64,000 nucleotides of DNA, taken from the NCBI RefSeq assembly GCF_042477335.2, contig NC_091246.1, positions 251,848,501 through 251,912,500 on the forward strand, written 5' to 3'. Shown here piece by piece: positions 47,458-58,400 of the stretch (the stretch's first letter is position 1; the number at the start of each line of letters is the position of its first letter). The DNA comes from Ovis canadensis. Its lineage: Eukaryota > Chordata > Mammalia > Artiodactyla > Bovidae. Below the pieces are notes generated by a model. It saw only the letters and a list, made by a program, of their open reading frames with translations, made no database searches and was not told where the DNA came from. Position numbers and translations under genes: made by a program.

Positions 47458-48392
47458 CCAAATAGGAAAAGGAGTACGTCAAGGCTGTATATTGTCACCC
47501 TGCTTATTTAACTTATATGCAGAGTACATCATGAGAAACGTTGGACTGGAAGAAACACAAGCTGAAATCAAGAGTGCCGGGAGAAATATCAATAACCTCA
47601 GATATGCAGATGACACCACCCTTATGGCAGAAAGTGAAGAGGAACTAAAAAGCCTCTTGATGAAACTGAAAGAGGAGAGTGAAAAAGTTGGCTTAAAGCT
47701 CAACATTCAAAAAACAAAGATCATGGCATCCAGTCACATCACTTCATGGCAAATAGATGGGGAAACAGTGGAAACAGTGTCAGACTTTATTTTTCTGGGC
47801 TCCAAAATCACTGCAGATGGTGATTGCAGCCAAAAATTAAAAGATACTTACTCCTTGGAAGAAAAGTTATGATTAACCTAGACAGTATATTCAAAAGCAG
47901 AGACATTACTTTGCCAACAAAGGTCAGTCTAGTCAAGGCCATGATTTTTCAAGTAGTCATGTATGGATGTGAGAGTTGGACTGTGAAGAAGGTTGAGCAC
48001 CGAAGAATTGATGCTTTTGAACTGTGCTGTTGGAGAAGACTCTTGAGAGTCCCTTGGACTGCAAGGAGATCCAATCAGTCCATTCTAAAGGAGATCAACC
48101 ATGGGATTTCTTTGGAAGGAATGATGCTAAAGCTGAAACTCCAGTACTTTGGCCACCTCATGCGAAGAGTTGACTCATTGGAAAAGACTTTGATGCTGGG
48201 AGGGATTGGGGGCAGGAGGAGAAGGGGACGACAGAGGATGAGATGGCTGGATGGCATCACTGACTCGATGGGTGTGAGTCTGAGTGAACTCCCGGAGTTG
48301 GTGATGGACAGGGAGGTCTGGCGTGCTGCGATTCAGGGGGTCGCAAAGAGTCGGACATGACTGAGCGACTGAACTGAATTGAACTGAACTGA
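47458..48392 (+). mobile_element. 5'-truncated BovB, plus strand (unit 2)
   Basis: Counterpart of 18397-19331, with the same YADD motif and frameshift. 46682-47457 before it is as in unit 1: SINE piece, MIR, unique. Confidence 0.92.
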
Positions 48393-48557
48393 TGGAACCA
48401 AAAGCTAGGGAGTTTCTAAATTTCAACCAATTTCAGAGAAAGGAAGAACTCTAAGAACCTTTCTATCTTCTGATTCAGCAATTTCACTTCTGGAAATTTA
48501 TTTTAAAGAAACTTCCCTTTTAAAATAGACAAAGATCTATTATTATCATAGTCTTTT

Positions 48558-48677
48558 CTCTTCTTTTCTTTGGCCACATAACATGGGGGACCTTAGTTCC
48601 CCAAACAGGGATCGAACCAGCACCCCATGCGATGGAAGCTCAGAGTCCTGACCACTGGACCGTCAGGGAAGTCCCCA
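48558..48677 (-). mobile_element. CHR-type SINE (unit 2)
   Basis: Counterpart of 19497-19616. Confidence 0.85.
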
Positions 48678-48866
48678 GAGTGTTTCTACAACGATGAGCA
48701 ATGGTGACCTAAAAGTCATAATGAAAAAAAACCATAGAAACAGACCTAGGAACCAAAATGATAGGATTAGTAGATAAACATATTACAACAGTCTTACACC
48801 TATGTTCTATATATTTAAGAAAATAGAGGAAAGCTTGAGCCTGTTAATTAGAAACAGAAAAAGAAA

Positions 48867-49068
48867 GGGAAGTCTCTGAGTCGTGTCTGACTCTTTGCGA
48901 CCCCATGGACTACAGCCCGCCAGGCTCCTCTGTCCATGGGATTTTCCAGGTAAGAATACTGGAGTGGGTGGCCATTTCCTTCTCCACTGGATCTTCCTGA
49001 CCCAAGGAGCGAACCTGGGTCTCCTGTACTGCCGGCAGACTCTACTGTCTGAGCCACCAGGGAAGCCA
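48867..49068 (-). mobile_element. Bov-tA SINE (unit 2)
   Basis: Counterpart of 19806-20007. Confidence 0.9.
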
Positions 49069-49172
49069 ATTAGAAACATAGAAGATATTTAAAAAAAAAA
49101 AAAAAACTAGATCAAATTTCTAGAGAGAATTAAATACACTGAGATGACGGAGTGGATAGGATTAATGCAGAT

Positions 49173-52100
49173 TTCAGTTCAGTTCAGTCGCTCAGTCATG
49201 TCCGCCTCTTTGTGGCCCCATGAATTGCAGCATGCCAGGCCTCCCTGTCCATCACCAACTCCTGGAGTTCGCTCAAACTCATGTCCATCGAGTCAGTGAA
49301 GCCATCCAGCCATCTCATCCTCTGTCGTCCCCTTCTCCTCCTGCTCCCAGTCCCTCCCATCATCAGGGTCTTTTCCAATGAGTCAACTCTTCGCATGAGG
49401 TGGCCAAAGTATTGGAGTTTCAGCAGTAGCATCAGTCCTTCCAATGAACACCCAGGACTGATCTCCTTCAGAATAGACTGGTTGGACCTCCTTGCAGTCC
49501 AAGGGACTCTCAAGAGTCTTCTCCAACACCACAGTTCAAAAGCATCAATTCTTTGGCGCTCAGCTTTCTTCACAGTCCAACTCTCACATCCATACATGAC
49601 CACTGGAAAAACCATAGCATTGACTAGACGGACTTTTGTTGGCAAAGTAATGTCTCTGCTTTTCAATATACTATCCAGGTTGCTCATAACTTTCCTTCCA
49701 AGGAGTCGGTGTCCTTTAAGGAGTAGGTGATTGCAGTCTTCATGGCTGCAATCACCATCTGCAGCGATTTTGGAGCCCCCAAAATAAAGTCTGACACTGT
49801 TTCCACTGTTTCCCCATCTATTTCCCATGAAGTGATGGGACCAGATGCCATGATCTTCGTTTTCTGAATGTTGAGCTTTAAGCCAACTTTGTCACTCTCC
49901 TCTTTCACTTTCATCAAGAGGCTTTTTAGTTCCTCTTCATTTTCTGCCATAAGGGTGGTGTCATCTGCATATCTGAGGTTATTGATATTTCTCCCGGCAA
50001 TCTTGATTCCAGCTTGTGCTCCTTCCAGCCCAGCGTTTCTCATGATGTACTCTGCATATAAGTTAAATAAACAGGGTGATGATATGCAGCCTTGATGTAC
50101 TCCTTTTCCTATTTGGAACCAGTCTGTTGTTCCATGTCCAGTTCTAACTGTTGCTTCCTGACCTGCATATAGGTTTCTCAAGAGGTAGGTCAGGTGGTCT
50201 GGTATTCCCATCTCTTTCAGAATTTTCCACAGTTTATTGTGATCCACACAGTCAAAGACTTTGGCATAGTCAATAAAGCAGAAATAGATGTTTTTCTGGA
50301 ACTCTCTTACTTTTTCCATGATCCAGCGCATGTTGGCAATTTGATCTCTGGCTCCTCTGCCTTTTCTAAAACCAGCTTGAACATCTGGAATTTCATGGTT
50401 CCCGTATTGCTGAAGCCTGGCTTGGAGAATTTTGTGCATTACTTTACTAGTGTGTGAGATAAGTGCAATTGTGCAGTAGCTTTGAGCAGTCTTTGGCATT
50501 GCCTTTCTTTGGGATTGGAATGAAAACTGACCTTTTCCAGTCCCGTGGCCACTGCTGAGTTTTCCAGATTTGCTGGCATATTGAGCGAAGCACTTTCACA
50601 GCATCGTCTTTCAGGATTCGAAACAGCTCCACTGGAATTCCATCACCTCCACTAGCTATGTTCATAGTGATGCTTTCTAAGGCCCACTTGACTTCACATT
50701 CCAGGATGTCTGGCTCTAGGTGAGTGATCACACCGTCGTGATTATCTGCATCATGAAGCTCTTTTTTGTACAGTTCTTCTGCATATTCTTGCCACCTCTT
50801 CTTAATATCTTCTGCTTCTGTTAGGCCCATACCATTTCTGTCCTTTATCGAGCCCATCTTTGCATGAAATGTTCCCTTCGTATCTCTAATTTTCTTGAAG
50901 AGATCTCTAGTCTTTCCCATTCTGTTCTTTTCCTCTATTTCTTTGCCTTGATTGCTGAGGAAGGCTTTCTTATCTCTCCTTGCTATTCTTTGGAACTCTG
51001 CATTCAAATGCTTATATCTTTCCTTTTCTCCTTTGCTTTTTGCTTCTCTTCTTTTCACAGCTATTTGTAAGTCTTTCCCAGACAGCCATTTTGCTTTTTT
51101 GCATTTCTTTTCCATGGGGATGGTCTTGATCCCTGTCTCTGTACAATGTCACGAACCTCATTCCATAGTTCATCAGGCACTCTGTCTATCAGATCTAGAC
51201 CCTTAAATCTATTTCTCACTTCCACTGTATAGTCATAAGGGATTTGATTGAGGTCATACCTGAATGGTTAAGTGGTTTTCCCTACTTTCTTCAATTTGAG
51301 TCTGAATTTGGCAATAAGGAGTTCCTGATCTGAGCCATAGTCAGCTCCAGGTCTTGTTTTTGCTGACTGTATAGAGCTTCTCCATCTTTGGCTGCAAAGA
51401 ATGTAATCAATCTGATATTGGTGTTGACCATCTGGTGATGTCCATGTGTAGAGTCTTCTCTTGTGTTGTTGGAAGAGGGTGTTGGCTATGACCAGTGCGT
51501 TCTCTTGGCAAAACTCTATTAGCCTTTGCCCTGCTTCATTCCATACTCCAAGGCCAAATTTGCCTGTTACTCCAGGTGTTTCTTGACTTCCTACTTTTGC
51601 ATTCTCAGTTCAGTTCAGTTCAGTCGCTCAGTCGTGTCCGACTCTTCTATTAAAAAAAAAAAAGGACATCTTTTGGGGTGTTAGTTATAAAAGGTCTTGT
51701 AGGTCTTCATAGAACTGTTCAACTTCAGCTTTTTCAGCATTATTGGTTGGGCCATAGGCTTGGATTACTGTGATATTGAATGGTTTCCCTTGGAAATGAA
51801 CAGAGATCATTCTGTCGTTTTTGAGGTTGCATCCAAGTACTGCATTTTGGACTCTTTTGTTGACCACGATGGCTACTAAATTTCTTCTAAGGGATTCCTG
51901 CCCACAGTAGTAGATATAATGGTCATCTGAGTTAAATTCACCCATTCCAGTCCATTTTAGTTCGCTGATTCCTAGAATGTTGACGTCACTCTTGCCATCT
52001 CCTGTTTGTCCGCTTCCAAGTTGCCTTGATTCATGGACCTGACATTCCAGGTTCCTATGCAATATTGCTCTTTACAGCATCGGACCTTGCTTCTATCAAC

Positions 52101-52318
52101 AGTCACATCCGCAACTGGGTATTGGTTTTGCTTTGGCTCCATCCCTTCATTCTTTCTGGAGTTATTTCTCTATTGATCTCCAGTAGCATATTGGGCACTT
52201 ACCGACCTGGGGAGTTCCTCTTTCAGTATCCTATCATTTTGCCTTTTCATACTGTTCATGAGGTTGTCAAGGCAAGAATACTGAAGTGGTTTGCCATTCC
52301 CTTCTTCAGTGGACCACT
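49173..52318 (-). mobile_element. Near full-length BovB (unit 2)
   Basis: Counterpart of 20112-23257, with the same frames and the same frameshift. RT pieces lie at 51115-50447 and 50499-49684. The tail-only insertion is at about 51604-51670, with one extra A. Confidence 0.93.
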
Positions 52319-54722
52319 TAGACAATGTAAAACAAAAGGATAGCTATTTATTCTGTTCATTTTAAGCAGCAAAGGTGCAGATGAAGATGACGGTGGTGGG
52401 AGTCACCGTAGCTCACATTTGTTGGTTTCTGGCTACTGACTGAGCTCTGTCCCCATATCACCTCATTTAATTCCCACAAGTCTATGAAGCGGGTGCTAGG
52501 TAACCAAGCTGGACCCTATGGTGCTTTCCCAGGACAGACCTGCCCCCACATGGGTCTTCCACCTGCCTCTCACTATAAAAAAACTTTAACCTCCTAGATC
52601 TTCCCCAAGTGCCAAAGAGTACATTTAATCAGAATAGTGAGAAAAATGCAAAGCCAAAAGGAAACAGTCAAGCAAGACAAAAATAATAATAGTTTAGCCA
52701 TTAAACAAACTCGAGGACATTTAGTTCCTCCTTAAAGGCTGTTCTGAGCCAGTCATATGAACTGCTTCACAGACTCCACCATGTGGAAGGAGGTAACTGT
52801 ATGTAAGCTGTCACAAGCACATAGACTCCAGACGATTCAAACCAGAAGGTTGACGATATTGATCCCTTAATTCTCTTACCACCAACCAATCAGAAGAATG
52901 CCCACAGGCTGACCACACACCCCCAACCCCCTCCCCCTCATCCTGTCTTTAAAGCCTTTGCCTGAAAGACACCATGGGACTTCAGGCCTTTTGAGAAACA
53001 GTCGGACACAACTGAGCGACTGAACTGAACTGAACTGAGCATTAGCTGTCTGGACTGCTTGCTTGGTGCCCTGCAGTCAACGATGCTCTTTACTTCACTG
53101 TGACCGGAAGTCAGTAGACTGGCTTTTCTGGGCAAGCGGACTCAAGTTTGGTTCTGTAACACTCTCACCACCGTGTTTCACGCATGAGAAAATGGAAGAG
53201 GTGGAGCTGAGCAGCTTTCTCCGGGTGCAGCAGGTGGGACACCAGGGAGGCAGCCTGGGCTTGGGTCCCACCTCCAGCCTCTTGGTCTCCCTGTGATGCT
53301 ACATAACCGGTGTGGCAGTCACCATAATGGCATTTTATTGCAGGTGTGTTGCGTGCAGAGTGTTGTGTGTATGTGGTCTCTAAACCCCACGGCCATCAGA
53401 GGAGAGAGGGCCGGTTGCCTCCACATTGTCCACGTTCTGCAAATGAGGAAAGCAAGGCTCTTGAGGTCAAGTGATTTGCCCAGGGTCCCAAGCTGGTAGG
53501 AGAAGAAGCCACAGTGTGAATGCGTTCCCTTTGAACTGTGCCCTGGGACCTCTGGGGATGTCTGGGACAGCAGATTTTGAAGACTTTTGGCAGCATCTAT
53601 CAAGTCTTCTCTCCCACTAGGGCAAAGACCTCTGGAATCAGCAGAAGTCCTGGCTACTTTTGCTTCTGCCCAATTGAGATGAACTCAGGGGGAAGCTGGG
53701 GCTCAGAAGGGTAACCACAGACCTAGAAGAGTGCACAGGAAGGTCCCACGTTGGTAACAGCAAAGAGGTAAAGAGCATGTGCCTATAGAGCACGCCTAGG
53801 GGAGGCAGCCAGCAGTTGCCGGAGAGATTTCATGTGTGTGCTGCTGAGTATTTTGCGTGCAGATGGCTTTTCCATTATGAGATGATCAGTTAATGACTGA
53901 GTCTAGGAATAAAGGAAAACTAGATTTTAAAGAGACAGAGAAGAGGGAGAGGGAGATCGCCCAGCAGTGACTTGGCTTCTTTTGTGTAGACCCGTCAGCT
54001 CGCAGCAAAGAGGTCAGCCTGTGCTCTATGCTCTTGAACAGCCGTCTGACAGGCACCGAAGAAGCCCAGTTTCTGCGCTCGTGGGCTCTCCAGCAAACCT
54101 CAGAAGGTTACTGGTAGAGCATTGTAGCAGACTATCCATTTGTAATGCCAAGCATGTCTTGCCATCAGCACCTCCACCCTAGCTGGGCTGGGTCCAGGCC
54201 ATTCTCCTCATTAGGAGTCCCACCTTAAACTGGGGACGACCTTCTGCAGGGCAAGTTGGCAACACATGTCAGTTGCCTTCAAGTTGTATGTGTGGTTTGA
54301 CTCGGCAAGCCCGCTTCGGGAGCATACCCTGTAGAAACAATCCTGGGCAGGGACGAGGTTTCATCTCAAAGACTTCTTTCACTGTCCTGCTGTGTGGTCT
54401 AGAATAGTATGATATTAGAAATAACCCATACGCCCAACAATAAGGGATTCTTTAAATGAATGGCATACAAGGCTACCTTTCAAAATTTTCTGCAAGAGAT
54501 GGTTTAACAACACACAAATATGTTTAGGTTATTTTAGTAAATGAAAAGACAGACTACAAAGTACAACCTGTAGTGTTTACCTAAATTGGTCAGGGAAAAG
54601 TGTGGAAAGATATATACAGAGAGTAATAGAACCAGGATAACATTGACACCAAGATGGTAATGATGGAACAACTTAAGTGCCCATCAAAGGATGAGTGCGT
54701 AAAGAAGACATCGTTCATATGT

Positions 54723-54761
<39 letters not shown>

Positions 54762-55327
54762 AATATCTTAAAATAGAGAGTAGAATGGTGGTTATGAGGA
54801 AGTGCGGGAGGGGGAGAGCTAAGACAAATATTGTATAAGTGTACGCACTTGCAACAAGTAGTAAATAGGTCCTACACAGTAGAGTGAATATTGACAACAA
54901 TGTTGTGTTATAATCACCAAACTTGCCGAGAGACTGGATCTTCATTATTCCAACCACAAAGAGAAATTGTAATTACATGACGTGATAGAAATGCTAATTA
55001 TTGCTGCACTAACACTCAGATCATGATATATAAATGTATCAAATCAATATATTGTCCCCTTAAATTGACACAGTTGTATGTCAATTTCATTGAAAAAATT
55101 AGTGGTGATGAATGGATTCACAAAGGATTTTAAATTGCTTCTAGTTGTTCAAGCTCTCCAAATCTTCTATGCCAATCATGCAATCAAAACCACTTTTAAA
55201 AGCTATTAAAAACAGGAATAATAAAAATCCGCATTGCCAGAAAAGAGGAAACACAAAGCGCCTGGGTGACCTCCGGCAGGGCTGAAGCTGGGAGGGGGGA
55301 GTGAGCTCGGCAGGCAGGGCCATCTGA
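52319..55327. other. Intergenic DNA upstream of gene C
   Basis: Counterpart of 23258-26260: MIR pieces, a BovB tail at 52999-53041 and (TG)n at 54720-54758. Small indels near 52490 distinguish the units. No gene. Confidence 0.55.
54720..54758. repeat. (TG)n microsatellite (unit 2)
   Basis: 6 bp longer than at 25661-25692. Confidence 0.9.
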
Positions 55328-55332
55328 TATAA
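55328..55332 (+). promoter_or_regulatory. TATA-like element of gene C
   Basis: Same sequence and spacing as 26261-26265 in gene B; start codon at 55393. Confidence 0.55.
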
Positions 55333-55392
55333 GGGGCTGCTGGCTCGCAAGGGGCCTTCCAGTCGCTGCCTCCACTGCTCTGTGCTGGGGTC

Positions 55393-55432
55393 ATGGGCCT
55401 CCCCCTGCTCTGCGTGCTGCTGGTCTTTGCTG
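55393..55432 (+). CDS. PLA2G2D: Gene C coding exon 1
   Basis: 40 bp; one substitution against gene B (Ser4 to Pro in the signal peptide). Donor 'gtgagt'. Confidence 0.9.
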
Positions 55433-58400
55433 GTGAGTGGGGACAGCACCCACAGCCGGGGAGGCGGGGAGGGAGGCTGGGGTGCCCTGTACCTCTTTCC
55501 TAAACTGAGCTGCTGTGCTGATCATCCCGGACCCGGTCCCCCAATCCCCCACTATTCGGCCCCCTGCAGGAGTCATCAGTGGCTCAATCCCCTGGAACAG
55601 TGGCTTCAGCCAGAGGGCTGTGGGCGGCCAAGCTGGGTGGCAGGCAGAGGCGGGAAACTAGACGTTCACAAACTGGGCTCCAGCTGAACTGACGTCTGTG
55701 GTACTTCGGACACAAACTACGGAAATGGATCTGCCCTCCTGTGTCCCTCTGAGCAGATAATAGTGATCTCTCACATATGCACACCTCTCCACACTTTCAG
55801 GGGCCTTTCCTGGTGGCTCAGTCAGTAAAGAATCCGCCTGCAGTGCAAGAGACCCAGGTTCCCTCCCTGGGTTGGCAAGATCCCCTGGAGAAGAAAATGG
55901 CAATCCACTCCAGTATCCTTGCCTGGGAAATCCCGTGGACAGCGGAGCCTAGCAGGCTAGAGTCTGTGGGGTCGAGAAGTTGAACATGGCTTAGCGACAA
56001 ACCACCATCTTTTCAGAACCCTTCAGCTCCCTTGACCCTGGGGGTTCTGTTGTCCATTGGGAAATGGTGAAGTTTCCACCTGATCTTTAACAGATCAAAT
56101 GTTGCAAATCTGGGTGCTAGCAAACTGGAGTGTTTACTTGTTGATCCATCTCAGAATATGTGGTCTGAGAAAGCACTTGCATTTCGTTTTTAACGTGCTT
56201 TATGTTATTTTTGGGACTCCCAAATTCCCGAGAGGAGCACACCACCAGGGTTACGGTGAAAACCACTAGGAAAGCTGCAATCAACTGCAGAAATTCATCT
56301 CTCAGATGCAAAGAGGCAATACAGTGTAGAGATGAAATACACAGATTAACCTGCATTCAGATGCTGGCCCATCAGCTTCCGGTGCTATGACCGTGGCCAA
56401 GTCCCCCTACCCGTCTATACCTCATCTGTAAAGTGGGCACAATAACATCCTCTTCACTGGGTTGTTAGAAGGGCTCTAATGAGAAAATATGTACAAAACC
56501 CCTAGCAAGGGTGAGGAACAGTTAGCGAGCAGTAACTTAACACAAAGCGCATGCCTGAGTTAGTGGTGATGTTGTCCCTGCCACTGTCGCTAACCCTTGG
56601 GAGAAGGGGCTCCATCCCTCTCAGCGACAGCTGAGGATGGAAAAAGCAACCAAGGCAGGAATCACTGTTAAGCTAAGTCAGTGTCCCGAAGCCCTCTTGA
56701 CCACAAGTTGAGCTCCTCGATTCCCCAGGGCTGGGTTGACCTCACTGTAAAACTGTAAGAAATAAGACCACTGAAAGCACCCCGAATCAAAGCTGAATTT
56801 GTTTGCTTGGCGAGGAACAGCTACAGAATTCAGGTGTGAAGTTGTGTGTCTACTTCTAAGCTGAAATAGAAAGGTCTAAACTTGGGGTGCACAAGTAGAT
56901 GGAGGTTCAGCAAAAAGGTGAGATTCCAAATTCAGATCCCTGGCTGGCCTATTGGGTGGACATTAACTCTCGGCTGTGGTCTGTTTCTAGGGCCTTATCA
57001 CCAAATCTGGGGTTCCAGGGGGCTTGAGGTCATTCCTCAGCACAGTCACAATTAAGGTTTCTCTGTAGCATCTGTACAGCTAGAGCCACCGTGGCAAACA
57101 AGAGTGGCAGCATGGGCTTCCACACACTGGGGACACGACCTACCTGCAAGTCCCAGCCTCTACCAGCTGATGTTTAGCTGCAGCCCTGGTGGCTCAGACA
57201 GTAAAGAATCTGCCTGAAATGGACCCAGATTCGATCCCTGGGTCGGGCAGATCCCCTGGAGAACAGAATGGCTATCCAGGCCCGTATCCTTGCCTGGAGA
57301 ATCCCATGGACAGAGGAACCAGGCAGGCTACCGTCCATGGGGTCGCAAAGAGTCAGGCACCACTGAGTAACTATCCCTTTCTTCGCAAGGCAAGCACCCT
57401 GCTTCTGATGGCACCCCTGCCCACTGCATGAGTTCATCCCAGACCCAGCTGTCCCTAGTGTAGGGCTCTCCCCTGGTTACTACTCACTTTATTTGAGTGT
57501 AGAGCTTCCATTATAACACCGTTTACTTGAGGGTCGGGGTGGGGGGGTCTTCCACAACTGGGGTCACCCGAAGGGGCCTCCCCAGCCCAGTCTCTCTGCG
57601 ATTCTGGGCTCCATCTGTGTTCCTGAGTCATCCCCGAGGTTGCACACAGGTACATCCAGTCCCGTTTGCATCTCATCTCTTTCTCCCAAATTCTTCCATG
57701 AATTCATTGGCTTAATATATTTTATTTCTCCTAACTGAATATAATGCATTCCTCTCTCCCAATGAAGTGAATTCCCCTTATGATCAATTCTCACCAGCAG
57801 ATATTATGACTGAAGTGAAAAATATTCATGAAAAACATTGATTTCTAAATCACACTCCTTTCCGGAAGAGCCATGCATATTTTTTTAAAGGGCTTTTTTT
57901 AATGATTGTATTTATTTTATTTTATTGCTGGCTGTGCTGGGTCTCCGTTGCTGGGTGAGGTTTCTCTCTGTTAGCGGTGTATGGCCTTCTCAGCACGGGG
58001 ACTCTCTTGTATTGGAGGGAAAGTTCTAGGGGGCGTGGGTTTCAGTAGTTGCGGCACGTGGGCTCTGTAGTTGTGGCTCCTGGGCGTGATAGCTGTGGCG
58101 CATGGGCTTAGCTGCTCCTTGGCACGCGGGAACTTCCTGGACCAGGGACTGAACCTGTGTCTCCTGCACTGGCGGGCGGATTCTTTACCACTGAGCCACC
58201 AGGAAAACCCCCACGCATACTGTTTAAGGTGTGGATTCTCTATGGGCTGTGGTGGGAGTCGGGGGTGGTGGGGGGAGTGTCTTCCTACTATCGAATGTGA
58301 ACCCAGAGACAGAGAGCAGAGCCAGACTGCCCTGGGTTAGCATCCTGCTCCTCTGGTTACCAGCTACTATGACCTGGAGCAAGTTACTGAAGGTCAGTGT

